Notes: generated by a model from the sequence alone, not told the origin. Shown: positions 46,491 to 57,109, numbered from the stretch's first letter. The stretch is DNA of 64,000 nt from Pseudobacteroides cellulosolvens ATCC 35603 = DSM 2933 (GCF_001262605.1 NZ_LGTC01000001.1:3237001-3301000), one strand, 5' to 3'. Numbers and translations: made by a program.

Positions 46491-49400
46491 TTATTCCTCA
46501 TCATTCTTGTATTTGGCAACCAATTGGTCTACCCAAGCCTTGAGAACGCTATTTTCAATCAATGCGGTCTTCATTCCGGTATGGCTTCCCTTGGCTATAA
46601 AGTAACCATCTCCAGGCTTCTTTTGCCTCTCTGTTGTACCGTATGGAAGTCTTATATTAAATATCTGCTGATCGTTTATAAATCCGAACAGCATACCTGC
46701 CTGCAGATCTTTGAGAGCCTTTGCAAAGCCCTCCCAACTGGAGTTGATATCCCCTACTGCTCCGCCAATTACTATACTTACTCCCAAATTACGGTCCTTT
46801 TTCAGTATTTGCTCGAAAAGATCCTTTACTCCAGAGCTTGCAATCTGCATAAACTCATTAAAGTCATCTATCAATATAACATTAAGCTGACGTCCCGAAA
46901 GGAATTCCTTCTCAGAAACCAATCCCCCTGAAGCCATTCGTGCTTCATTTAATTCTTCCTTCCGTTCATCCAACAAGCTCTTGATACTTTCAACAAATTC
47001 CGGCAGTTGTTCACCACTGTTGATATAGTTTTTCACATGGGGCAGCTTTGAAAGCGGGAACAGCCCATACGATGCCGAGTCAATTATATGGATTGCAAAT
47101 TTCTCAGGTGAATTTCTCATGGCAAGAGTAATGGCCAAAATCTTCTGGAAATTGCTCTTCCCGCTCTGTATGTTACCTGTAATGAGTAATTGGGGAGTTG
47201 TTGCCAGATCCAAATATACCGGTTCCATATCATTATCCGAAAGCCCCGTAGGAACAATAAACATGCTGGTTGCAAGAGCCTTTTTAACATCGCTCCTTAC
47301 AAGCAGTTCCCTGAAGTATACCGTTTCAGGCATAATCGGAATTTGCTTTGCCTTGGCTCCTTGCCACGCTGCATCAAATTCTTTGATTAATGCTTTTAAG
47401 TTTATTGATCTCTCCAACTCGTTTTCACCATCTACCGCCAAAGCTGTCTGGTATTCCAACGGAGAGTTGGCCTTTACAAGACCACGGCCAATATTTGGTG
47501 ACGGTTCAAGACCGTTGGTCCGACCCACAATACTTGTATAATCAGCTTTATCCGCCATTTGAAGTGCCAAAGCCATTTTAAAGTTTGCACTGAGCTTAAA
47601 CCTTATGGCATTAGCTGTTGAAGCAGTTATCACAACATGAATTCCAATATTTCCTCCCTCTCTTGTAATCTGAACAAGAGATTCTTCAACACTTGGATAA
47701 AGCTCTGATAATGCAGAAATATTATCAATCAGTATAACTATTGCAGAAAGCTTTTCACCTGTAGCCTGCCTGTATGAATACAGACTGCTTATACCCTTAT
47801 CTGCAAACTGCTTTTTGCGGTTATCAAGTTCTCTGAATATAAACTTTATGAATTTATCCAGTTTTTCGCTCTCATCCATCATTATGACTCCGCCGCAGTG
47901 GGGCATGTCGGAGAATATGCTTAACGTCCTGCTTCCAAAGTCCATAAAGTATATATTGACTTCTTCCGGTGTATAGGAAAGAGCCAGTGATGCAGCCAAT
48001 GTCTGCAGCAATGTTGTTTTACCGTATCCGGGAGAACCGTATACCAGAAGGTGCCCTTCCTTTCCCAGATCTATTTTTAAAGGGTACTGTGTCTGCTTTT
48101 CAGGATCGTCAACAAGTCCAATTATAGGACAAATCCATTCCTCAGAAGGAATCCATCCTCTGCCGTTCCAGCCATGCCCATCCTTTTCCAGCAGTTCCTT
48201 TAATACAATTTTCTCCGGCATAGGCGGCATCCATGGTCCGTTCAGTCTTACTATGTTATTTTTTTCTGCTTCGCCGCTAAGGTGCCTTACAAGTACCTGA
48301 AGCTGGGTGTATTCCTTTTTAGGCCTCTGAATTGAGGCACTGGAATAAAGCTTACGTCGAGCACCATTTATATCCACTTCATAAATTTCATTAATATCAT
48401 CATCCCTCTCAGATGCTTCAGGGTCATAGTCGGCACCGCTCCAAGCCGACTGAAAAAGTTCAAATATCTCGTTGTTACCAACCTGAATGTATGCTCTACC
48501 CGGTTGTTTGATGTCCGCAGCATCAGGCTTCTTGATTACCTCCTGACTGTCTCGTGCATCCTGAACCTTCAAACAAAGCTTAAACCTGGAGTTACTCCAT
48601 ATCTGCTCATCTACAATACCTGCAGGCTTCTGTGTTGCCAAAATCAAATGAACACCAAGGCTTCGACCAACTCTGGCAGCACTTACAAGCTCTCTCATAA
48701 ACTCCGGCTGATCACTTTTTAATTCCGCAAACTCGTCCGCAATTATGATAAGGTGCGGTAATGGCTCTTTGGCCTTGCCGCTTCTATAAAGCTTTTGATA
48801 GCTGTCAATATGATTAACGCCATAGTCTCCGAAAATAGTCTGTCTTCTTTTAAGCTCACTTTTTATGGATACAAGGGCACGGTTGATCTGGTTACCTCCC
48901 AGGTTGGTAATTGTACCAACAAGATGGGGAAGATCTATAAATGCATTTGCCATACCTCCACCTTTGTAGTCTATCAAAACAAAGGCCACTTCATGGGGAT
49001 GGTAATTGATAGCCATGGATATAATAAGGGATTGAAGAATTTCACTCTTACCTGAACCTGTTGTTCCCGCTACAAGACCATGGGGACCATGAACCTTTTC
49101 ATGGAGATCAAGCTGTATTTTTTCTCCGCCAATTCTGATACCCAAAGGGGCTGCTAGCGACTTATATGGCATATTTTCCTGCCAGTTGGTCTTCACATCA
49201 AGCTCCGTCACTTCCCTGACGCCCAATAGCTCCATCATCGTAACCCTGTTTGGAAGATTGCCCGCCATAACCATCTGCTTCATCCTTATTGGTGCCATTC
49301 TTCTTGCAAATAGATCGGAATCTTTAATGCTCACCTTGTCAGGGGTAAACTCACTCTTTACAGTCTCAGCTGCCCTTTCTATCATTTCAGCTGTCTTGGA

Positions 49401-51164
49401 ATTGAAATCCAAAATTACATGACAATCCTTAGGTAAAAACTCCATCCTATCGAACATGTATATGGTCGACACTCCCAGGTGCTGGCAGTTGTGAGCAAGA
49501 TAAGTCATGATGGCCTCATTCTCCAGGAGCCTTATATCTCCCAAAAGGAATACAAAATGAGGAAGCTGGATTGAGTTTATGTGTTTGTCTTTATCTCCTG
49601 CTCTAAACTCTCTTTCTTTAATTATGTCGTAGAACATGGAAAAAATATTGTGGACAGACTCCCTATCCTTTGCCATAAACCTCATCTGCCTTGAATCATC
49701 CCATACATGAGGAAGCCACCTCATCCACTCCCATTCACATTCTTCCTCCTTTGAATATACGGCAATAATCTTTACCTCTTCATAGAAGTGATGTGCTGCA
49801 AGCTGCATAACAAGTGCCCTGATGTTATTCAATGCCTCCTGCCTTATTCCTATGTAGCCGCATGTCCCCATTTGATAAAGGGGCAGGCTGACAGGGATAT
49901 TGTTAATATAAGAAAATTCTTCTACCAGTTTCTGAGGTTCCAAACTCAGGTTATCCGTCTCTATACTGATACGCTGCTCAGGTGCCCTTATCTTAAGCCT
50001 AAGAGGCGTTTTTCCCATACCAATCCTTGGTGCCATAAAATCACTATACTGTATGGTTCGTTCCCAAAGCCTGCGGTCGATTGACTGTACTCTTCTAATA
50101 CACTCTTTTATGTCAGGATGAATAAGCTGTGTGCCATTTCTCTGCTGTTCCCTTGCAAATTCCAGCTCTTTTCTTTTTTCATGAAGATGCTGTAGATACT
50201 TTTCATTTCTGGTTTTATCGTCTTTTTTAAATTTTTTAACCTGCAAATTATAGTTTAAAATGGATATTCCCAGTGTTCCAACAGTCATAACAAGTGAAAT
50301 ATACATATAGTTTGACTTCATGAACATTCCCGATATGACTGTAGTAGTTGCCATAAGTGCAGGAGGCAGCAGTATCATCGGCCATGAAACCTGCGGCTTT
50401 GATGATATGGATGGCGGACTTGATATCTCAATTTCCCCTTTGGGCATTTCAGGTATCAATCTGGGCGGTCTCTGAAAATATGGGTATTGGGGTTTTTCTG
50501 CAACACTTTCCTCCCTGATCTGCTCAATATCTTTTACCTGCACTCCCTTTCCAGCATTGCACAACACTAGATAATCCTGAGTGAATATGATTTTATTCCC
50601 GCATATATGAATAATGTCACCAGGCTTAATCTGGCCTTCGTAAGTTCTCTTCCCATTTAAATATGTGCCGTTGGAACTTTTCAAGTCACGTACAAAATAC
50701 TCCCCATTATCTGCCTGATAAATCTTGGCATGCTCGTTTGAAACAAGCTGATCCGAATAGATTATATGATTTTTCTGGGATTTGCCTATTTTTATTTCCT
50801 GAATTGACTTAGTGCTGAATTTTTTTTCAATATTGTATAAAGGATTCTTATTTTTCACCATAATCGCAGCCATGGACGAAGTAGACTTAAAGCTGCTTAT
50901 TATAAATACATCTCCCTCTTCAACAGCTTTTTCCGACACTTTTTTCCCGTTATACGACAAACCTGATTTACTCAGGTTATATATATTAATATCAGTACCT
51001 TCCGCTTTTATAACAGCATGCCTGCTTTCAACTACAGGGCTTTTTAAGACAATATCATTAAGTTCGTCACTTCCGATAGAAATCTGATTGTTGTTAAACC
51101 CTGAGAGTTCAACCTCTCTGAAAAAATCATCGAAATAAATATGCAGGACTATATCCTCAAACAT
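46491..51164 (-). CDS. essC: EssC-like FtsK/SpoIIIE ATPase, core of type VII secretion
   Basis: 1557 residues, near the usual EssC length. Two FHA domains form the N-terminus (about 1-95 and 105-200; the second has SNEHAKI and SSNGTYLNG). Two membrane segments span about 260-305. Three FtsK-like ATPase modules follow with Walker A GTTGSGKSE (~695), GSPGYGKTT (~1041) and GNIQSGKSN (~1326). Walker B is IIIADEF in the first, LIDN in the second and LIDD in the third, so the first module is probably the most active. The motor docks WXG substrates and drives export. Start ATG after GGGGGAG. It leads the minus-strand operon and is divergent from the Tad operon. Confidence 0.95.
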   Translation of the reverse strand: MFEDIVLHIYFDDFFREVELSGFNNNQISIGSDELNDIVLKSPVVESRHAVIKAEGTDINIYNLSKSGLSYNGKKVSEKAVEEGDVFIISSFKSTSSMAAIMVKNKNPLYNIEKKFSTKSIQEIKIGKSQKNHIIYSDQLVSNEHAKIYQADNGEYFVRDLKSSNGTYLNGKRTYEGQIKPGDIIHICGNKIIFTQDYLVLCNAGKGVQVKDIEQIREESVAEKPQYPYFQRPPRLIPEMPKGEIEISSPPSISSKPQVSWPMILLPPALMATTTVISGMFMKSNYMYISLVMTVGTLGISILNYNLQVKKFKKDDKTRNEKYLQHLHEKRKELEFAREQQRNGTQLIHPDIKECIRRVQSIDRRLWERTIQYSDFMAPRIGMGKTPLRLKIRAPEQRISIETDNLSLEPQKLVEEFSYINNIPVSLPLYQMGTCGYIGIRQEALNNIRALVMQLAAHHFYEEVKIIAVYSKEEECEWEWMRWLPHVWDDSRQMRFMAKDRESVHNIFSMFYDIIKEREFRAGDKDKHINSIQLPHFVFLLGDIRLLENEAIMTYLAHNCQHLGVSTIYMFDRMEFLPKDCHVILDFNSKTAEMIERAAETVKSEFTPDKVSIKDSDLFARRMAPIRMKQMVMAGNLPNRVTMMELLGVREVTELDVKTNWQENMPYKSLAAPLGIRIGGEKIQLDLHEKVHGPHGLVAGTTGSGKSEILQSLIISMAINYHPHEVAFVLIDYKGGGMANAFIDLPHLVGTITNLGGNQINRALVSIKSELKRRQTIFGDYGVNHIDSYQKLYRSGKAKEPLPHLIIIADEFAELKSDQPEFMRELVSAARVGRSLGVHLILATQKPAGIVDEQIWSNSRFKLCLKVQDARDSQEVIKKPDAADIKQPGRAYIQVGNNEIFELFQSAWSGADYDPEASERDDDINEIYEVDINGARRKLYSSASIQRPKKEYTQLQVLVRHLSGEAEKNNIVRLNGPWMPPMPEKIVLKELLEKDGHGWNGRGWIPSEEWICPIIGLVDDPEKQTQYPLKIDLGKEGHLLVYGSPGYGKTTLLQTLAASLALSYTPEEVNIYFMDFGSRTLSIFSDMPHCGGVIMMDESEKLDKFIKFIFRELDNRKKQFADKGISSLYSYRQATGEKLSAIVILIDNISALSELYPSVEESLVQITREGGNIGIHVVITASTANAIRFKLSANFKMALALQMADKADYTSIVGRTNGLEPSPNIGRGLVKANSPLEYQTALAVDGENELERSINLKALIKEFDAAWQGAKAKQIPIMPETVYFRELLVRSDVKKALATSMFIVPTGLSDNDMEPVYLDLATTPQLLITGNIQSGKSNFQKILAITLAMRNSPEKFAIHIIDSASYGLFPLSKLPHVKNYINSGEQLPEFVESIKSLLDERKEELNEARMASGGLVSEKEFLSGRQLNVILIDDFNEFMQIASSGVKDLFEQILKKDRNLGVSIVIGGAVGDINSSWEGFAKALKDLQAGMLFGFINDQQIFNIRLPYGTTERQKKPGDGYFIAKGSHTGMKTALIENSVLKAWVDQLVAKYKNDEE

Positions 51165-51488
51165 TTTATCTCCCCCATGAACTACATTAAAAGTGCTATA
51201 ATCTTACATTGATCCTTAGCTACTTTCAATAAATTTTATAATTTCATAATAACTTATACATTGTCAGCTGTAAAGTTTTTTACTTTGCCCTCCGTTTATG
51301 TATTGATTGCGACACAATTCCCATTAATGGTATGTATTTCATTATATATATACTTAAAAACAGGTCTTGTAAAAGATTTTTTGATGAATTAGAATTGAAT
51401 TGTATGATTAAATTGGTCGTTAAATGCATTTTTGTGACATTTATCGGAATTGTTACTTTAATATATATAGATTCATAGAACTAATTAT
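51165..51488. other. 324-bp divergent intergenic region between essC and the Tad operon
   Basis: Should hold promoters for both operons. A minus-strand candidate is TTGAAA, 17 bases, TAAGAT (about 51200-51230), only moderate. For the plus strand, TTGTTA near 51455 has no convincing -10 box. A small AAAGTTTTTTACTTT inverted repeat lies near 51270. Nothing else was seen. Confidence 0.4.
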
Positions 51489-52895
51489 TTGGGGGTCATT
51501 ACAATTTTAAAAATACATATTATTGCAGGAAGCAGCTGCGAACTTCTTTCGCAGATACTTAGCAAACACGAAGAAATTAATATTGTCGGATATGACAAGA
51601 CAATTGACGATGCTATAAACACTTTACAAAATACATATAGGAGTATAGATGAAGTCCTTCTTATCGACCAGGGAATTACCGGCAATTTATCAGATTTTGA
51701 AACGGTTTTGAAAAGCTTTAAGGAGTTATTATATGGTCCCTTAAGGGATGTTGAGTTCAAATTTGTTACAAAAGAACCTCAATACCATCAGGCTTTCAAT
51801 CAAACAGTGGGCAATGAAAGAAAGTTCAAGGCATATTTTATTGATAAAATAAAAATTCCTGCCTCTACTTTAATTGATATTTGCCTTGAAAGGCTTAAGT
51901 CCAATGATCCAGTTACTATGGGCAATAATGAACTCAATGGAGCTTCCGAACAGCCTAAAAAGAAGAAAGGCTTCCCATTCTTCGGCAGAAGGTCCGATCC
52001 AACCCCAGCTCAGAGAGAACCTAACAATCAGGCATTTTCCAGGATTTCTGACAACCAACCTCAGGACTACCAGTACCAAGAAAAAACAATTTCCATGATT
52101 ATGCCCTCTAATATGAGCAGGGCTATTGCAATTACCGGCCACAGAGGCTCAGGAGTCACCAGTACTGCTGCAAACCTGGCGGTAGAGTCGAGTTCACAGG
52201 GTTTAAGAACACTGCTTATAGATCTGGATACCTGCTTCAGGGGACAAAACCTATACTTCAACAAGTTTGGGGACGAAGTGGATATAAATCCCGACTTGGC
52301 AGCATCGCTTATAAAGTGCCTCTTAAAGCCCGACTCATATAATATTAACTCCTGTAGGATTAATGAAAATCTGTCTCTTATTACATTGGCGTATTCAATT
52401 GACAGCAAAGATAAGCTTTTTGAGTTTATTACTCCAAAGAGAGTATTAAATCTAGTTACTATGCTTAAACCTAAATTCAATACAGTTATACTTGATATTC
52501 CTTTAGAATTTCTGGCAGAGTGCTATGAGCTTCTCATTCATTTGGACAGCATTGGTTTATGTGCTAACAACAGCATGTATTCCATTATAAATTCAGCCAA
52601 AATGGTAGGTGACTCATTTGAAAGTGAAGATCTGTCAGTGTTCCACATGAAGACAAAGTTGGTAATTACAAAATTTAACGAAAACAACAAACATCAAAAT
52701 AAAAAACTTACACCGGAGTTTACCTGTGACATATTAAATGATATAGGCGAGATAATGGACACAGGAATCCATTGTGCCGGCATTGTGCCTTATACAAGGG
52801 AATTTGATCTACAGATTGATTCGGGTAAAAAGCTGTGCACTACAAGCAAGGAATACAATACCCACTATCTAGGAATATTGAAAAATCTATTATAA
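51489..52895 (+). CDS. CpaE/TadZ-like MinD-family protein
   Basis: Up to 468 residues. The N-terminal ~130 residues resemble a degenerate receiver domain (IAGSSCELLSQILSKHEEINIVGYDKTI). A basic linker (KKKKGFPFFGRR) precedes the MinD/ParA fold (about 210-468) with GHRGSGVTSTAANLA, LIDLDT and ILDIP. The Walker lysine is replaced by Val, so ATP turnover is doubtful. CpaE/TadZ proteins position Tad pilus assembly. The TTG at 51489 has no clear ribosome site, while GGGGG lies just after it, so the true start may be a few codons downstream. First gene of the Tad operon. Confidence 0.8.
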   Translation: MGVITILKIHIIAGSSCELLSQILSKHEEINIVGYDKTIDDAINTLQNTYRSIDEVLLIDQGITGNLSDFETVLKSFKELLYGPLRDVEFKFVTKEPQYHQAFNQTVGNERKFKAYFIDKIKIPASTLIDICLERLKSNDPVTMGNNELNGASEQPKKKKGFPFFGRRSDPTPAQREPNNQAFSRISDNQPQDYQYQEKTISMIMPSNMSRAIAITGHRGSGVTSTAANLAVESSSQGLRTLLIDLDTCFRGQNLYFNKFGDEVDINPDLAASLIKCLLKPDSYNINSCRINENLSLITLAYSIDSKDKLFEFITPKRVLNLVTMLKPKFNTVILDIPLEFLAECYELLIHLDSIGLCANNSMYSIINSAKMVGDSFESEDLSVFHMKTKLVITKFNENNKHQNKKLTPEFTCDILNDIGEIMDTGIHCAGIVPYTREFDLQIDSGKKLCTTSKEYNTHYLGILKNLL

Positions 52896-52945
52896 ATAAA
52901 TGAAAAGCCATTAATCTTTTTAAGGACATATTTGTGGAGGAAAGC

Positions 52946-53827
52946 ATGAAAATCAATAGTGTAAAAAACATCAAACCCGGAAGCCAGCTTCCCAAAAAAA
53001 TATTTGCAATATTGCTGAGTATCTCGGTAGTTGCAGGAGCCTATTATATTTTAAATAATGCAGGAAAGGATGCAAGAAACACCATAGATATAGTAAGGGT
53101 AAAAAGCAGAGATGGCATTCCTGCCAAATCATTGATAACAAAAGATATGCTGGAGAAGTACTCAATAATCAAAAAAGAGTACACATCGGATATGCTTACA
53201 TATGACAAAATTGACAAAGTTATAAACAAGTATTCCCTTTATTACATTCGCAACAAATCCTTTCTTTATGAAGATCAGCTTACAGATGAAAAGCCTTTGA
53301 AAAATGAATGGCTTTATGAAATGGACAAGGATAAGGAAGTACTCACAATGCCCTATGATTACATAAAATGCGGCGGTGATATTCTAGTCCCTGGAGACCT
53401 TGTAAGGGTCAGAGTTGCTTATGCAACAACCCAAACACAAACAGTTGCCGGAACAGCACTAAATCCAGGCTATGAAAGTGAAAAAACCGTGCGTAAAACC
53501 GACGTTGTGCTTGACAGCATAAAGGTTCGTGACCAGTTAAACTCAAGCGGACATTCAGTATATGAGGTTTATAAGGAGGTAATGAAGCTAAGTCCTGAGC
53601 AAAGGCAGGAAGCTATGAAAAGCAGGGATTTCATGGAGAAAATAACTGCAAAGGCACTTGTACTGGAAGTAACCTCCGACCAGGTGAAAAAATATGCACA
53701 TTACAGCGGTGTAAAGGACGCAACATTCCTCATCACCCTCCTCAGCAGAAAGGACAATAAAAACATACTTGATGAAACAACTGCAATTACAAAGGAGATG
53801 CAATCATGGATGATGGAAGAAAACTAG
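52946..53827 (+). CDS. CpaB/RcpC-like SAF-domain pilus assembly protein
   Basis: 293 residues from ATG 52946, directly after GGAGGAAAGC. One N-terminal membrane segment (about 18-38: KKIFAILLSISVVAGAYYIL), then an SAF-like domain (DGIPAKSLITKDMLEKYSI) and a CpaB-type C-terminal part (MPYDYIKCGGDILVPGDLVRVRV). In Gram-negatives CpaB helps the secretin; here, with no outer membrane, it probably links the pilus machinery to the wall. It overlaps the next gene by 22 bases. Confidence 0.78.
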   Translation: MKINSVKNIKPGSQLPKKIFAILLSISVVAGAYYILNNAGKDARNTIDIVRVKSRDGIPAKSLITKDMLEKYSIIKKEYTSDMLTYDKIDKVINKYSLYYIRNKSFLYEDQLTDEKPLKNEWLYEMDKDKEVLTMPYDYIKCGGDILVPGDLVRVRVAYATTQTQTVAGTALNPGYESEKTVRKTDVVLDSIKVRDQLNSSGHSVYEVYKEVMKLSPEQRQEAMKSRDFMEKITAKALVLEVTSDQVKKYAHYSGVKDATFLITLLSRKDNKNILDETTAITKEMQSWMMEEN

Positions 53828-54627
53828 ACATAAGAGAGCAGCTTGGAAAACTATCCCCTAAGGAAAGAATATTCGAGGAGCTTGACAGAGCATCCCTTCA
53901 AGAAAATATATATGGTTTCATTCCTGCAAGTGACTGCACAGATACTTCCCTATTAATAGTAAATTTAGGAGTTATGCTGGCGGAAAAGGGTAAAAGCGTC
54001 TGCATATTTGATGCAAAGGTTTTTTATCCAAGCATATATAAGTTGGCAGACTGCGACGCAAATCCTAAGGGAAAGGGACTTTTGCAGATTATAAAGAGCG
54101 ATAAGACAGATGTAAGGGATGCAGTCACAAACACAAGGTATAAAAACCTATACATAATGACATCAAGCCCTTCCGATCCTATGGAAGAGTACTTTGATAT
54201 CAGGGAAGAAGATGTTGAGAGAATTATCGCATCACTAAAGGATATGTTTGACATAGTATTAATTGATATTCCCAATTTACCGCCCCTTGAGTTCTGCTAT
54301 GTTTCCATGAAATGCTCCAATATGGGCTTTGTTGTATGGAGTGAGCGTATTGAATGCCCCCAGAACACCAGCAGACTAATGCATTTTATGAACTCAATCG
54401 GCATAGGCACCTCCAAGTTTGCTAACATAATTGTGAATAATGAAGCGGGCTTAAATTATGATTTAAAAATTATTGAGGATATGAACTTAAGACTTATCAC
54501 CCGACTTCCCTTTGTACCGAGCGTCGTTGACTATTCCTTGGAAGGAAAGGTTTATGTGACCAAAAGCGTACTCATGGATAGAAGGTATAGCAAGGGAATA
54601 AACATTTTAGCCAGTATTATTAAGTAA
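53806..54627 (+). CDS. Second MinD/CpaE-like protein, without a P-loop
   Basis: 273 residues. MinD-like fold: SLLIVNLGVMLAEKGKSVCIFDAKVFYPS, FDIVLIDIPNLPPLEF, ANIIVNNEAG. The expected Walker A at about residue 45 is replaced by PASDCTDTS, so it cannot bind ATP in the normal way. It probably acts as a partner of the other CpaE-like protein or of CpaF. It starts within the end of the CpaB-like gene (22-base overlap), so it is translationally coupled. Confidence 0.75.
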   Translation: MDDGRKLDIREQLGKLSPKERIFEELDRASLQENIYGFIPASDCTDTSLLIVNLGVMLAEKGKSVCIFDAKVFYPSIYKLADCDANPKGKGLLQIIKSDKTDVRDAVTNTRYKNLYIMTSSPSDPMEEYFDIREEDVERIIASLKDMFDIVLIDIPNLPPLEFCYVSMKCSNMGFVVWSERIECPQNTSRLMHFMNSIGIGTSKFANIIVNNEAGLNYDLKIIEDMNLRLITRLPFVPSVVDYSLEGKVYVTKSVLMDRRYSKGINILASIIK

Positions 54628-54696
54628 CAAATGACTAGTGATATTAATTTTAATCATTTTTCAATAAATAACGTTAAGATATGAGGTGGATTAACA

Positions 54697-56154
54697 GTGC
54701 TTACGAGAAGTATAGTTAGTGAAAAACAAATGAAATCCAAATTCACTAATAAAAGTATCTCATCTAGTGCTCTTACGGTTATTACCTTTGAGGAATCCGT
54801 TAAGCAGTGCCAGTCATATATAAATAAAGTAGCAACCAATTATTATCGTCAGGTGGAAGATGTCAAGGAAAAAAGAGAACTGACGGTAAAGTACATAATA
54901 GATTATGTTGAGACAGAAAAACCTGATGTGGAAGGATATAACGATTTAGGAACTCTTCGGGAAGATTTGATTGAGGAAATAACTCAATACGGTCCCATAA
55001 CAGATGCAATGGAAGATCCTGAAATTGATGAGGTTCGTGCAAACGGCCCCGATCAGATTTTTGTTGAAAAGCACGGTAAAACCGAGTATTGGCCAAAAAA
55101 TTTCAACGACAAAGAGCATATGGAGAAAATTATTACAAAGCTTATCAGGGCATCCAAGGTCAGGCTTACGCCTAAGACTCCCATAGTCAATGCCCGTACT
55201 ATTGACGGATCAAGGGTTAACGCAACTCATGCCTCAATCTCCCCCTATGGAAACCCTGCTTTTGTTGTAAGAAAGTTTAAAAAATCCTCCATAACCCCAC
55301 AGGAGATGTTGGGTTATCAGTCCTTTTCAGTCAATATGCTAAGGCTGCTTTCACTGATACCCAAGGCTGATTTATCATGGATGACTGTTGGTCCTACAGG
55401 CAGTGGTAAAACTACTTTAAACGAAATGCTTGTCCGGCAGATAGACCCATTAAGCCGTATAATTACAATAGAAAACCCTTCCGAGCTCAGGCTCTTAAGG
55501 TATAAAAACAACGACCCTCTGGATAAGGTAATAAATGATGTACTTCAATATGAATCTGTTTCAGAGGATATGGATGATGCAAGTGTAGCCACCATGGAGA
55601 ATCTTCTGGTAAATTCAATGAGGCAGTCACCTCACTGGATCGGTCCCGGTGAATTGAGAGCCCCAAACGAGTTTACTACAGCTCTGCGTGCTGCACAAAC
55701 AGGGCACTATCTGTTTACAACACTGCACTCCGAAGGTGATCAAGAGGCCATATTCAGGTTCCTCACCGCATACCTAAGTGCTTCAAATGAGCCTGCCGAA
55801 CTGGCACTGAGAAATATCTGTGCTGCTATTAAATTTATAATTTTTGTAGAAAAACTGGCTGACGGCTCAAGAAAAATCACTTCGATCTCAGAAGTAAGAG
55901 GAGCTAAGGGCCTTATGCCTGAAGTTCATCAGATTTATAAATTTGAGTGTACCGATGTAGAAGAGGACCCTCATACAAACAAAGTAGTCAGAATAATCGG
56001 AAAGCATAAGAGAGTAGGTACAATTTCCAAATTTCTCGAGGAAAAAATGATAAAATCAGGTATCAAGAGAAGCAGATTCGAGTTCCTGACACGGCCTGTA
56101 ACTCCTAACGAGGAGGAGGAATACGACATTGATGGTATATTATCTGATATTTAG
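54697..56154 (+). CDS. cpaF: CpaF/TadA-family pilus assembly ATPase
   Basis: 485 residues. GTG start after GAGGTGG. The secretion ATPase fold has Walker A GPTGSGKTT (about 230-238), an IIT-IENPSELRL Asp-box region, and a GELRAPNEFTTALRAAQTGHYLFTTLHSE block with the Walker B/His-box. It powers Tad/Flp pilus assembly together with TadB and TadC. The upstream N-terminal helical domain (DAMEDPEIDEVRANGPDQIFVE) is typical of CpaF. Its end overlaps tadB by 23-26 bases. Confidence 0.93.
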   Translation: MLTRSIVSEKQMKSKFTNKSISSSALTVITFEESVKQCQSYINKVATNYYRQVEDVKEKRELTVKYIIDYVETEKPDVEGYNDLGTLREDLIEEITQYGPITDAMEDPEIDEVRANGPDQIFVEKHGKTEYWPKNFNDKEHMEKIITKLIRASKVRLTPKTPIVNARTIDGSRVNATHASISPYGNPAFVVRKFKKSSITPQEMLGYQSFSVNMLRLLSLIPKADLSWMTVGPTGSGKTTLNEMLVRQIDPLSRIITIENPSELRLLRYKNNDPLDKVINDVLQYESVSEDMDDASVATMENLLVNSMRQSPHWIGPGELRAPNEFTTALRAAQTGHYLFTTLHSEGDQEAIFRFLTAYLSASNEPAELALRNICAAIKFIIFVEKLADGSRKITSISEVRGAKGLMPEVHQIYKFECTDVEEDPHTNKVVRIIGKHKRVGTISKFLEEKMIKSGIKRSRFEFLTRPVTPNEEEEYDIDGILSDI

Positions 56155-57109
56155 TTTTATTGTTCTGGTATCAATAATATTTGTTTTGTATATATTCAGG
56201 TTTAATCCTTTAAATGTATTAAGCGATCTATTTCAAAGGCTTTTGCAGTGGGTAGCTTCATACAATACCAGAAGGACAATAGAGAGGCTTAAAAGAAACA
56301 AAATTATAAAAGAAAAAAAAGGCATTATACCAAAATACAATGCTTTGGCTGAAGGCCTTATTGAGGATTACAACCTCCCTCTTACATTGGAAGGATTCAA
56401 CACGTTTATAACCATTTTATTTATCATTTTCATTCTTACAGCCTTTGTGCTGTTTAAGAATATGACAATGTCCATACTGGTTTCTGCATCAATGCTTGTT
56501 GCTGCCTTTACTTACTTCATGATGCAGTCAAGAATTGCAGAGTCAACAAAAATGGAAGCAATCATGGATGCGGAGGATTTGCTGTGCCCATTGGCAAAAG
56601 ACGGAGTTTTGGTTGCCGTAAAAAAAGTCCTTGAGTCCAGAGATTATTTAAGCCCTCAGATCAGACAATATTTCGTTCAGTTTGTAGACAACTGCGAAAA
56701 CCATGGCTATACATTCAAACGTGCTATGGAAGTCCTTAACAGGCAGTTAGGACCCAAATTTGACAACTTTGCCGAAAAGGCAATCATATTTGAATATAAT
56801 GAGCGAAAAGGTATGGCTGATATTTTCCTTGATATTGTTGATGAAAACGCTGCACTGCGTGAAATAAATGCCAGAAAGAATAGAATTTTCAGACAGATGA
56901 ACAGAGAGTTTATAATAAAGTCAGCCCTTATTGTATTATTTGTAATGTATTCTATGACAGGGGATACTCTAAGGGATTTTATGCTGTCAACAAGCATTGG
57001 AAGATCAATAAACGGTCTTGCCATTATTACCATATGCTTAAGCTTTGCAAGGTGTCAGTATCTTCAAAGGGATATAAGCATCAAAAAAGAATTTAAGGGG
57101 GGCGAATAA
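56132..57109 (+). CDS. tadB: TadB-like inner membrane platform protein
   Basis: 325 residues. An N-terminal membrane segment (YLIFSFIVLVSIIFVLYIF), a central pair (TIFLIIFILTAFVLF region and SILVSASMLVAAFTYF), a T2SF-like helical domain and C-terminal segments (SALIVLFVMYSMTG, INGLAIITICLSF). TadB and TadC form the platform on which CpaF acts. ATG 56132 is preceded by a TTG at 56129 that is nearer to GGAGGA; either may be used. Overlaps cpaF and abuts tadC. Confidence 0.85.
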   Translation: MVYYLIFSFIVLVSIIFVLYIFRFNPLNVLSDLFQRLLQWVASYNTRRTIERLKRNKIIKEKKGIIPKYNALAEGLIEDYNLPLTLEGFNTFITILFIIFILTAFVLFKNMTMSILVSASMLVAAFTYFMMQSRIAESTKMEAIMDAEDLLCPLAKDGVLVAVKKVLESRDYLSPQIRQYFVQFVDNCENHGYTFKRAMEVLNRQLGPKFDNFAEKAIIFEYNERKGMADIFLDIVDENAALREINARKNRIFRQMNREFIIKSALIVLFVMYSMTGDTLRDFMLSTSIGRSINGLAIITICLSFARCQYLQRDISIKKEFKGGE

